Shown here one piece after another: positions 47,719 to 57,999 of a DNA stretch of 64,000 bases. The notes under the pieces are model-generated. The model made no database searches. It was not told the origin of the DNA and worked only from the letters and a program-made list of their open reading frames with translations. The position numbers and the translations under genes are program-made. Within the stretch, counting starts at the first letter, position 1; the number at the start of each line of letters is the position of its first letter. This DNA is from Pseudisothecium myosuroides (Eukaryota; Streptophyta; Bryopsida; Hypnales; Lembophyllaceae), in contig OX637295.1 in assembly GCA_951799445.1 (NCBI GenBank), positions 14,632,001 through 14,696,000 on the forward strand. Direction: 5' to 3'.

Positions 47719-48077
47719 TAAGGTAGCAACACCCATAACCGTCAAAATAAGCAATTCAGCATAATTGGAGACACCTTTTTGTAGAAATGATATTTTTTTA
47801 GTATTAGCAAATGAAAATCATGAATTTTCAAAAAAAAAAAAAAAAAATTTGGATAAGGCATCTATTTTTTATGAATTTTCAAAGTACAACTCCCTAGGGC
47901 ACTCTAAACCACAGTCTAGTAAATCTGGCTTGATTCTAGCACCAAAATCTTAAAAAATCAGAGCCCACCAACCACAATTAAGCATTGGGCACGGTTTCAA
48001 AGTACATTTGAAGACACTTTAAGGGAACTCTACTATCAATTATGGGTACACTAACGGTTATGGGTGTTGCTACCTTA
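47719..48077. mobile_element. AGGTAG-ended DNA element, 355 bp, TA target
   Basis: Terminal inverted repeats of 22 bp, AGGTAGCAACACCCATAACC plus two bases, are perfect at both ends (47721 inward and 48075 inward), between TA dinucleotides (47719-47720 and 48076-48077). There is no coding capacity. The ends share AGGTAG, then (A)CCCAT, with the 115-bp element at 36907, suggesting one TA-target family. Confidence 0.75.
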
Positions 48078-48309
48078 ATAAGAGACATGGAGGTTTGGAA
48101 GTCAAAGGATCCAACTTTGAAAATTGCATGAATTTGATTAGTGTTCATCGATGTTCATTAATCATCAACAGTTGTGCATAGCAAAGCAAAACCCAAGTAT
48201 TCAACCCTAGTATTAAGATCTAAACCAGCAAATTCGAAAAAGAGAAAGCAGAGGAACCTTAACCATCAGATTCGAAAAACAGAAAGCTGAATACTTGACT
48301 GACATTACA
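48078..48309. other. Intergenic DNA
   Basis: No feature seen; a GAAAAAC(A)GAAAGC(A/T)GA-type motif repeats twice near 48236 and 48275. Confidence 0.3.
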
Positions 48310-48709
48310 AAATAGGTACAAATCCAAAGACACCATCCATAAACTCTGAAAATCAGTTTCCACAGGTCATTAACAGAATGGAAGACCGAATGGAATGCGA
48401 AACAGTGGAACTGGACACGGAGAACGAGTAAGCATGCACCTCTCATGGGCATCGACATCGGCATCGGCATATCGTCCTGATAAACCACAATACATTCGGA
48501 GCTGACACAGAAATTGAAATCCTACGGACGACGACGACATTGTCCAATTGTTTAGGAAATTTTACAATTGAGCTCCGGGGCCTTCACCCAGCATCCAGGA
48601 CATCCTAATAAATGCTGCACACAAGCTTGCAGCCGCTGACTAATATCCTCGAATAAAATCTACTCTGTTCCTTACAACTCGGTCCGGAAGAGTATGCCTT
48701 GTTGTGCGG
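48310..48709 (-). pseudogene. Third RNP relic: 3' UTR region only
   Basis: Read on the minus strand from about 48700 down to 48315, the sequence is clearly similar to the 3' flank of RNP copy A: GGTTGTAAGGAA-like, GTCAGCGGCTGCAAG, TTTATTAGGATGTC, GATGCTGGGTGAAG, GGAGCTCAATTGTAAAATTT and TTTCTGTGTCAGC. No RRM sequence accompanies it. It keeps the segment that copy B has lost, so it branched off before that deletion. The adjoining upstream DNA is interrupted by the insertion at 48731-49746. Confidence 0.75.
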
Positions 48710-49746
48710 TGTCCCTTTCGAGAGGATAGTCAGTTAGTCACTCACACAGGCATAAATGCAGAAAACATCCAAAAACAAATCAATTAAAACAAATCCAAAA
48801 GGGGTAAACGTGGCAATTAGGAAAAACAATCCTCAAAAATTTTATTTACAGAAAAAATTTGACTAGTCTACACATTTTTCAGAAATGAAACTAATCCCAT
48901 CACTGAACAATACCTTCTTCCTGCACAACAGAATCCTAGTTGATATATGTGAGTGACAACTAATAAGCACAAATTGCACCCAATAACATAATTTGTACTT
49001 GAATAAACTCAAATAAAAAAGGTATCTTGATCACTAGCTACCTTGTGCAGAAAGCAGCTCCAAAGTTTTTTTGAAATCTAAAACTAATATTCAAGTGAAG
49101 CCCTACTCCTTCCAGCCTTAGATCTCACGACTGCAAACGATGAGAAATGAAAGAGGAACGGAAACCTAAGCATCTCACAAAGCAATAAAACCCAACTGAT
49201 CACAACAACCAATAAACTTCGAATTTATACATGAGCTCAATGATACCTCGCAACATGGACAAACCTGGTGCTGCTCACCTTTTTCAAATCATGCCTGTCT
49301 ATAAGGGAGGATGCAGCTGCGGGTGAAACCAAAAGACCAAGCAACGGAACAAAAAAATTGCAGAAGACAAGAGACTGAATATAAAAAGCAGACATACTTG
49401 TTCTTCCGAGCTCCACCCCCACGCTGCAAGAGAGTTGCACCTGCGAAAGACCTGCGATAGAGTTGCCACAAAGTTGCGAGAGAGCGACAGAGATGGAGGG
49501 AGGGAGGGAGATACGCCTGTGAGCGAAGGAGCAAGACAACCTAAAATCCAATACCTTAAAAGGAAGAAGACAACCTGAACTCGGGCGACGCATCCAACGG
49601 CCGATATTGATCAGCTCAGCTCAAGGTCACCCGGTCCGACTTTTTTACAGTGTATAGTGTTCAAGATCCCAGCCACATTCATTATTTTTAATTTTTGGCA
49701 CCCTCCCGACCAGTCCATGTGAGGTTGTCCCTTTCGAGAGGATAGT
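48710..49746. mobile_element. About 1-kb insertion flanked by a perfect 21-bp direct repeat
   Basis: The same 21 bp, containing CCCTTTCGAGAGGATAGT, occurs at 48710-48730 and 49726-49746. Beyond the second copy, T-run and GCTTTGATG-like sequence resembles the RNP 3' UTR again, so the repeat looks like a target duplication made when about 995 bp entered the relic. The insert has no obvious inverted repeats or poly(A) tail. Confidence 0.6.
49100..49593 (-). pseudogene. Captured gene fragment with spliceable exons
   Basis: Inside the insertion the minus strand has a frame from 49534 (MLLRSQAYLPPSLHLCRSLA, then RRSFAGATLLQRGGGARKNK) that looks like an organelle presequence rich in R, L and S. A GTATGT donor lies in the KNK codons, a CCCGCAG acceptor at about 49315, a GTGAGC donor after DRHDLKK, and a TTTGCAG acceptor near 49130 before RSKAGRSRASLEY and a stop. 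The phases that I tried do not all join cleanly, so it may be a broken fragment. The family is not recognised. Confidence 0.35.
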
Positions 49747-49849
49747 ATGTAAGCAAACGGAAAAAAAACGACAACTCATCAAAGCTTATCATAAACACGT
49801 ATCTATTACAAAATTAATACAATCCTAGAGACTCAGTGATGTCAAAATA

Positions 49850-49965
49850 GCACAGATACAGTTGCACACAAAAAATTGGATGAAAAAGAATCCGTTCATC
49901 AATATGAAAAAAACCCGTTTCATTATCTAAAGGACAAATTTAGTCCAGGCGGTCCTCCAGCGTAG
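49850..49965. mobile_element. Fragment resembling the right end of TTAA element D
   Basis: The blocks GTTGCACACAAAAA, ATTCNTTC-TCAATATG and ATCTAAAGGACA follow the same order as at 37997-38065 in element D. No outer TTAA end is preserved. Confidence 0.45.
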
Positions 49966-49984
49966 AAAGACCACCAAAAACTCT

Positions 49985-50551
49985 ATGCAACAGAATCTGG
50001 ATGGATATCTTTTATTCTAAACAGTGAAACGAACAGATAACCAAAGTTAAACAACAATCTGCTGAAATTGCAACAAATTGCATAAACACACAAACATGAA
50101 AATAACAGCAATTGGGGAAAGAGTAATCCTCCCAGGGCGATCAAAGTCAGTGATATCCGAGCCGCACAGAAACAACGACCTTTCATAGCTGACGGACCAA
50201 ACGAGCAGAATCGAAAATGGGAGAGGAAAGAACGTCCGCGACATTAGAACATTAGGACAATCGCAGAGGCTCCAAAATCCAAAAGAAACCCTAAAGGCGA
50301 TGACAAAATTGTCGAATTGTATAGGAAATTTTACAATTGAGCTCCGGGTCTTCACCCAGCATCCAGGACATCCTAATAAACACCGCCTGCAGACTTGCAG
50401 CCGCTGACTGGTATCCTTGAATAAAATCTACCCTATTCCTTACAACCCGGTCCGAGAGATCCTGCCTTGTATAAGACAACAGAAAAAAACACAAAACCTA
50501 TACTAAACATAGCCATCAAAGCGACAGCCAGAGTCTGCCAAGAACCTCCGC
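49985..50551 (-). other. 3' flank of RNP copy B
   Basis: Alignable with 35882-36630 of copy A except for the 171 bp missing at the junction near 50291. It contains the 3' UTR of copy B. Confidence 0.7.
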
Positions 50552-51463
50552 TCAAAACCTGGGCGGGGGCTTGTCGCCGGCCAAGTTCACTCTCAATTGT
50601 CTTCCCTCGAAATCAGCACCGTCGAGGTTCTCAATGGCTGTGCTCACATCATTAGCATTCTCCAAAGTCACGAACCCAAAACCACGCGACTTACCCGATT
50701 CCCTGTCATACACCACCTTGGCGTCCACCACCTTGCCGAAGTCCGAAAACAGCTGGTGCAGGGCGCCTTCGTCGCAACCCCATGTCAAGTTGCCCACGAA
50801 CAGCTTGTTCGGGTCGTCGAAGGGCCTGCGGCTGCCTCCCAGCGGGCTTCTCCTTTCGGGCCTCTCGCCCCTCTCGAAACGGGGCTTGTCCCTGTTCGAC
50901 TGCGGGTAGTTCACCCTCAAGGCCCTTCCTCCCAAATCGCTTCCGTCCAGCGAGTTGATCACCGCTTGCGCGTCCTCGTTGCTCGCCATCGTCACGAAAG
51001 CAAACCCTCGGCTCCTGCCAGACTCCCGGTCGTAAATCACCTCCACCTCCTCCACGGTACCCACATCCTGGCAAATTTCAGCCAGCTGCGTGCTGTCGCA
51101 CGTCCAAGGCAAGTTGCCGACGTACAGCTTGGCGCCCTGTTCCACAGGGGCCGGATCAGCGGCAGCATCCGCGGCAGCCTCCGCGGTAGCATCAGCGGCA
51201 GCGGGGGCTTCCTCGGTCTCCCCATCTCCGAAGGTGTACTCCGTCACCTCTGCGGCTCTCGCCACAATGGCGGAGTTCACAGCACTCCTCTTCGCCTTCG
51301 ACAACGACAACTCCAAGAAGGTGCACGACATGGCTGACGGCCCCGCCAAGGGCGCGGCCATGCTCAATGCACCGCCATTTCGGCTCAAACTGCTCTCCGC
51401 GCGGGTCGACACGACGGCGAACCGCGTGCTGCCCACGGCCATGGCCAAGCTTGTCGCCGCCAT
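50552..51463 (-). CDS. Chloroplast ribonucleoprotein with two RRMs, copy B (303 aa)
   Basis: Near-identical paralogue of copy A in the opposite orientation, 14.7 kb away. The ATG at 51463 begins MAATSLAMAVGSTRFAVVST; a longer in-frame start exists at 51499. Transit-peptide-like N-terminus, acidic alanine-rich linker (a few residues longer than in A: AAADATAEAAADAAADPAP), RRM1 with LYVGNL and RGFAFVTM, the basic spacer, RRM2 with LFVGNL and RGFGFVTL, and the same KPPPRF end. The RRMs differ from copy A by only a handful of residues (for example QDVGTVEE versus LDFGTVEE), while the linker and flanks differ more, consistent with selection on the domains or recent conversion. Intronless like copy A. 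Both copies look functional. Confidence 0.9.
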   Translation of the reverse strand: MAATSLAMAVGSTRFAVVSTRAESSLSRNGGALSMAAPLAGPSAMSCTFLELSLSKAKRSAVNSAIVARAAEVTEYTFGDGETEEAPAAADATAEAAADAAADPAPVEQGAKLYVGNLPWTCDSTQLAEICQDVGTVEEVEVIYDRESGRSRGFAFVTMASNEDAQAVINSLDGSDLGGRALRVNYPQSNRDKPRFERGERPERRSPLGGSRRPFDDPNKLFVGNLTWGCDEGALHQLFSDFGKVVDAKVVYDRESGKSRGFGFVTLENANDVSTAIENLDGADFEGRQLRVNLAGDKPPPRF

Positions 51464-51690
51464 TGCTCCGGATGATCTCGCAACAACAAAACCAAACAAG
51501 CACGACGGAACTACTGCAAATGCTAATAACTTACCAAAGAAAACCCCAAACCCCTTGAAGCAAGCACTACAGTACTGCCTTGCTGGTGCTTCCGCGTTCT
51601 CTTTGGCATGTCACTTGGGTCCTCACGAGTCTGGATAAGGTGCGGTCATGGTTTTTGTGTTCCGGGCTGCCCGTCAGCCTGGCTCCGTCT
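51464..51690 (-). promoter_or_regulatory. Promoter/5' UTR region of RNP copy B
   Basis: Similar to 34780-34987 upstream of copy A: GCGAGATCATCCGGAGCA before the ATG, then TTCAAGGGGTTTGGGG, CCGCACCTTATCCAGAC and GGCTGACGGGCAGCC. The similarity stops near 51690, so copy B lacks the telo-box and site II block seen farther upstream of copy A. Confidence 0.6.
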
Positions 51691-51720
51691 GCCCGCTTCG
51701 GTCAGGCAGAACCAACTCCT

Positions 51721-51746
51721 GATAAATAAATAAATAAATAAATAAG
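51721..51746. repeat. Microsatellite (ATAA)n
   Basis: About six ATAA units lie just beyond the edge of the duplicated RNP segment. Confidence 0.9.
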
Positions 51747-54700
51747 CTGGATTTTCTGTTGCTTGTGAATTGTGATGGATTGAAATTTGGACTTCAATTT
51801 GGAACCAACGATCCCAATTAGCTGGGAAAGATTTGAAAAGATTAACCAATTAGGGATCATGTGGGTGTTTGCAATTGTCGACAATTGTATTGCAAAAGAG
51901 AGACATCAACTTTTTTTAGATTTGTTTTTTGATTTGCAAAGTAAAACTTTGTAGGTAGTAAAATAGAAAAGTCATTGTTTTATACACTTTTATAATTTTT
52001 TTGAAGATTTTTGGAATAAATTATTAAAAATATACTATTTAGGGTCATATTTTTGGCCGTAATATTTCACTCAATAAAATTTTGAGATTCATGAAATTCA
52101 TACCATAAAATTCTAAAAAAGAATTCTCATTTGACTCACTAAAGAATCTTGAAAAAAAATTACTTGTATTGAAAAGGATTTTTGCATTCATAAATTTGAT
52201 TAAATTCAAATTTTAAAAAATTATTTTAAACATTTTGAAAAATTATTTTATGCATAGTGTATTGCTTGCACCACAACATGTCCAAATTTTGATGATTGCA
52301 CATATACGTTGAAAATGTCCAATATTTTGTATTATAATTTTATTTTTAAACATTTTACAATATTTTCTAATTATGCCTATGCAATGAAAAGAGGCATGCA
52401 ATTCTATCTTTGCCTCCCTCCCAAGCTATTGATCTCAATTGGAAAAAATTAAATCCCCCTGAATGCTGTTGATTTTTATTTTTCAAAAAACAATCATTAT
52501 TGAATTTCCACTGTTGATCTTAGTTTAATAAAATTGCCCCCCCTCCCATGTCATTGATTGTGCCGCGTTGAGAGGCAATCTTGGCCGTTGATCAAATTAG
52601 GGTTCACCATGGCTATAGTTTGTCCTTGGCTTTTTTAGACTAGCTATAGCATTTTTTCCTTTGTTGAACTCTACAACTATCATTTTCTTTCTACTTTGTG
52701 TGTATTTGCCTTGGAGATTCTCATCAAGCAAGTTGTGTTTTTGTTGTGTGTCTTCATTGTACAACAAGGGTGGTTGTTGCACCATCTCTGAGCAAACAAC
52801 GAGGCTAAATTGAGGTAGGGGGGGAATAGTTTTGTAGTTGAGTGAAGTTGTTTACAAGTCCGAAGAGGTGCAACTTTGTTGTCGATGACCATTATTGAGT
52901 ATCTTGTGTAGTTTAGTTTTGTAGTGCAGTGGAGAAGTGATTTTGCAATTAGCAATAGTAAACAAATTACTACTTCAATCATTAACTCAGATTGATATTT
53001 CTAAATGATGGTAAGCACATTGTGAACTCTTGTAGTAATTAGGACTAGTTTAAATTTTATATGCGTTATGTCTTGTTGCAATTCTTCTTTTGATTCAATA
53101 GGATTTCTTGTTTGGGGGACTTTCAAAGCTCTCATATAAAGTCTATTGTCTATTCATGTAATGGAAATGTTAGTGAATCTGGTTATTTTTATCTGTGCAA
53201 TTTTTGCATGCCTCATTTCTTGACCTTGAACTATGAAAATTTGATACACCCCGGCTTGTCGATTTGAATTGTAGATATGAATTTGCTAGTAGTTATCAAT
53301 GGAGTTTTGTGATATTCCAACAATTGACATATGAACACTGTAGGGATCATAGGAAATGATCTTGATGTAGGTTTAAGGTTGCTTGCCTTGAACAATGGCA
53401 AAGCCTTGGAATTTAATCAATTTTACAAAGTTCATATTGCTACCTGTTTTTGAGACAAAAGACCTAACTAAAATTGTGCTACATCCATATCAACCTACTC
53501 TCAACACTAATTAGAAGCTTTTGCAAGAGCAAGCAATCAATTGCTTGATTTCATTGTTTATTTCATTTAAACAATAAATGCAATTGTGCTTTATTTATGG
53601 TCCACAATCATATTGTATTTAGATGTAACTTACTTGTAAGCTGAAACCAATTGATTGGACTCACACTATATGATTCAAATTTAATCTTCACTTTTTTGAA
53701 ATTGGTACAGCAATCAGAAGCTAAGAAAATTGTTAAAGATATCTATTACTCCGTTTAGTTCTAAGTTTTGAATATGGGCAATTGCACGAAACACTTGTAC
53801 TATTTTCTGTCACACTTTGCATGATGATTAGTTTTTTGGCCATAACTTTTGCATTTTGATTGCAAATGACTCAAAAATTTTAGACAAGGTACTTATGACT
53901 ACTATATACCTTACCTAGTTTTTTAGTATTTTTTTAAAATGTTTTATTATTTAATAATAGCCCCCAATTTTATGTCGCAAATGCCAATTTGGGGGGGGGG
54001 ATAGTACTAAATTTAGTATTCATAAAAACGAATTTGGAGCTAAAATTTGGAAAAATGGTCTTCTAGTAGACTTGTAGCTATTGTCCAAAGGAATTCTAAA
54101 AATACTTAATTTTGTGTGGTATAGAAGTCTACAAAGTAAGCTGCTTTCTACTTGCATTTCAAAACATGTAAATAATTATTTTGGTGGGTTTTTTGGTGAA
54201 TGACCATCTCCATAGAGTTTCTACAAATGTAAAATTTTATTTATTTTTTAATTAAGTTTTTTCCTATTTTTTTATTAAAACATTGAAACATCTATTTTTT
54301 TGAGATTTGACACTTTTCTAGTTCTCCGACTTAGAGAATTTTTTAACAAATTTCCTTTGGTGGTTACCTTCATCTTAAAAGTGCATACATTGGCCATATT
54401 TTTTAATTTAAAAAAAATTGTTTTTCTAATTTTAAATTATTCCAAAAAAAATCATAAATAGTATTGCAAAACGCAAAAAAATACAAGTGTTTCGTACAAT
54501 CACCCACCTACGCTTTTTCAATATGTAGTTGGTGCATGTATACATATCTACAAGGACAAATAGCACTATGGGACACTTTCCTTTTACAATTTTTCAAATC
54601 AAGGTCACTACAAGGAATTAGCCTAGCATCAAAGCATTGAAACACTTATAATTTTTTCAATAAAATTTTGAAACCACTATGGATTTTTTTAAACACTTGT

Positions 54701-55249
54701 AGCATATTTTGCTTGAAAAAAAAAATTTAAGTTCTTTTCAAAAAATGTACTAGTGTACCCCTTTGGGAACTTGTTTTAAATGTTTTTTATCGGATGAAAA
54801 AATAACGCATGTACTTATTTTTTTAATACAAGCAGAATTTTCCCAAATTTTGATAGTTTGTATACAAAAGAGGCAGTCGTTGTTTGCATACACAATCATT
54901 TTCTAACAATGTTGACAACAAATGAAATTGAAAGTGCTTGGAGACCAAAAATATATCATGATCTCAAAGAACCTATTCTATTGGTATACTTGCTTGAAAA
55001 CTTGTCTATAATTGTACATACTCACCCAAGCTCTATTGTAATAAAAAAGGCAGTTACTACCTCTTTTGAGCTCATTGTCATTGTGACAACCTAGCACAAT
55101 TCATTAACTGTGCTTCTTAAATTATCCCCACCCACCCCATATTTATACTTTTTAGGAGGCAATTGGAAACGCATTCAATGTGGGAAATATAGGATTGCCG
55201 TATGTATTTTGTATCCATATTTCATATACATTCATATGTATTCCATGTA
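51747..55249. other. AT-rich intergenic DNA
   Basis: No gene seen over 3.5 kb. A run of ten G lies near 53992, and open frames stay below about 100 codons without domains. Confidence 0.45.
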
Positions 55250-55294
55250 TATGTATGTATATGTGTGTATGTATGTATGTATGTATGTATGTAT
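55250..55294. repeat. Microsatellite (ATGT)n
   Basis: Repeated ATGT/GTAT units, about eight of them perfect, in AT-rich DNA. Confidence 0.9.
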
Positions 55295-55707
55295 AATTTT
55301 TGCATATTCTGTAAATGTATCCATAATCATAGCAGAGGAGGGGAATCCAAAATTTTCTACTTCGAGATCAACAATTAAGATTTCCAAAAAAAAATTTAAT
55401 CAACGACTGGGGGGATTCATTGGGGGGGGAGAATTTTCGCCGCCAAATTTGACGGCTAAGGATTTTTGATGGAGGCCCAAGCATGTGTTAATCACAAGGT
55501 TGTATTTGCCTCTTTTGAGTTCATTGTCATTGTGTCAGGATTTCATTGTGAAATGCAAAATTACAATATATTATCCATGAGCTTAAATATAAGATCCAAT
55601 TCTCACTCACCAAAATTCATTCTTAATTAAAATCTTCCATCATGTTGGATTATAACAAATTCATTTGGACAAATAATCATTTGCGGAGTAATTTATTATC
55701 CATCACT

Positions 55708-56649
55708 TTAACCCCTAAAGGTCCAAACCCCGTTTTTTGACAACATAGCGATTTTGGGCAGCTCATTACGAGTGGAGTTTTCATTTTTTTTCTTTGATAT
55801 TTTCACAAAAGATGTGCCCGAGGAGTAGCTTTAAGGCCCAACAATTTTCATAACTTTTGACTACATGGTTAAAAAGTTATTGTATGATATGTAATTTTTG
55901 GTGTACGGTGGGCAGCCCGGGCAGCTCAAAAAAATTCTTTAAAAATTCTTTTTTTTTAAAATAAAAATTTGAAATTGATTCTTTAGATTTATATGTATAT
56001 GGAAAGCTTTAAATCATTCCATTTGGATTAATGAGTCAAAAGTTATGAGGATTCTTAGTTTGAGGGTAGTTATGGAATCTCAACTCTAAAATAAACTTTG
56101 AAGTCCTTTATTTCACTCAATTTTCAATATTTTTGAAAAAAAATAAAAACATTGGATTAGATTATTTATTAAAACATTACAACTGTTGGGATTGGCATTT
56201 TTCAATTCCATAAATAAATTCTTAACAATTTAGTGTTTTGAATCATTCTCTACTTCTTTCTACTTACTATTTTTTTCCTATATGTTGTGCAATTCCAAAT
56301 GATCAGAAATTTTTCAAGCATGTAGCCAACTTGCCTAGAAGAATGAATCCAAAGAGTAACCACCATTTAAGGCATTTTTTCATTCAAATGTGACCTTGTG
56401 AAGTGCAGCTGCCCGGATTTTCGCAGGGACAAAAAAAGGGTTTTTGTCAATTCAAATGCTAATATCTTCCAATCCGCACGGTGGAAAATTCTGAAATTTT
56501 TTCCACATCTTCTCAAACCAGTGTTCTATAAGATCTTACAGTTACATGTGTCCAAAAATGTTTTTTTTCTGAAGTTTGGTACTTGTATTAGAAATGGCAG
56601 TTTTGGAGCGGTTTTGGTGAAAACATAGTCTCTCACCTTTAGGGGTTAA
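55708..56649. mobile_element. TTAA-family element G (934 bp)
   Basis: Element 55712-56645 starts CCCCTAAAGGTCC and ends CACCTTTAGGGG; TTAA flanks at 55708-55711 and 56646-56649. It is the best preserved full-length copy along with E and is collinear with B throughout, including TTTAAGGCCCAACAATTTTC, GGGCAGCCCGGGCAGC and AAGTGCAGCTGCCCGGATTT-like blocks. No transposase frame is seen. Confidence 0.85.
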
Positions 56650-57999
56650 ATAGTATTCATCCTTGATATGGACTTTTCATCCAAAGTTGATGATTGTTTG
56701 GCTACTTAGTTATACCACTTGTCATCAGTCTGTTTGTAATCGTTTCTCATTCCGAAATTCTAATTCATCGAATGTAAATCGCATTGTGCACGTTGAGTGA
56801 ATTGCCATTCAGGTTTGGCCGGTATTCTTCGTCAATTGGAATGTATTCATCCATCCTTTGAAACGTCATCCAACTACCGATCTCGTCACTGTGTAGGTGT
56901 GGTTCCGGCTTCAACTAAACTTACTAACAGAGAGAGGGCGGGTCGCTACTCGCTACCCACTTCATCAAGACTATCTATCTCAAAGAATTGCGCATGGGGT
57001 TCCAAAACATTCATAGGGTTAGGAGTACGGACTGTACAGTACAGTAAGCTTACATCTTGAATTGTTTTATGAGTCGGTGATATCAGTACACATATCTGGA
57101 ACTTTAGATTACTTTCAATTGGCCCCTTTCTGGTTTACCGTTCTCTACTACCGGTAGACTAATTTATGCATGCTACTAACACTGCTCTACCAAGAGTGCA
57201 CCTGGTAAACTGCTTCAAATGAGTTGCGTAGATTGGTCATTCAATTTTCACCAGAAGGGCTGTTTAGAGCACCTCTATACGATTAAAACAATAGAATGGA
57301 AGTCTGCAAATAAAAGTTATAAGTCAGTTCCGCACCTTTGCACGCGTGCTCCCAGAACTCTTCCATTCCCAAATTTGGGGAACCCAACCTCTTGTCACCA
57401 GCTTCCGAACTTGCGAGCTTGTTTTAACTGAATATGTTTACTTGGCAATGAGGACCTATGGAATCTTCCTTCGGTGCGGCAGAAATTCAAACAAAGAAGT
57501 ATCTTGGATAGTAACCGGCAAATAAGAAAGAGAACGAAGGGGAACGATGAGCATGTGGCTGATTGCACCAAAGTGAAGATATACACTCACAGTCAATACT
57601 AATTGACATTGAATAGCTCGTAATAATTTTACAATGAGTTGCAACGGGATCGAAAAACTTTACCAAATCTCGCTGTTCTACGCACAAGAACCCAGTACTC
57701 TCAGTTTGCTACGGTAGTTCGGCAGTTTCCATCAACATACTACAATGAGTTAATAATAATGCAAGGTCCACAAACACACACAGGGCGAGGTTCACTGGAA
57801 AGTGAAACCTTTATGTCATAAATTACAACCAACCTAATAAATCTTAAAAGGTTGAGCAGGATTTTGGTACAAAGCCTCAAGGCAGCGCCTCGAGCATGCC
57901 AAGAGATCGGTAGTCTTCGGATATGTTAATACCAAGTATACAAATACCTGAGGTCATGTTCTAGACCGATGAATCCAAGCAGACAGGTGCTTTGCTCAT
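56650..57999. other. Intergenic DNA downstream of the HNH/Myb gene
   Basis: Composition is more balanced than the DNA to its left. No coding pattern recognised; part near 57800-57999 probably holds the 3' UTR of the minus-strand gene. Confidence 0.4.

Noticed and set aside
50597..51337. Long open frame antisense to RNP copy B (246 codons)
   Set aside because: Shadow of the RRM gene on the other strand, no domain of its own.
53990..54000. G-run as a G-quadruplex regulatory site
   Set aside because: A single run of about ten G without three further G tracts nearby.
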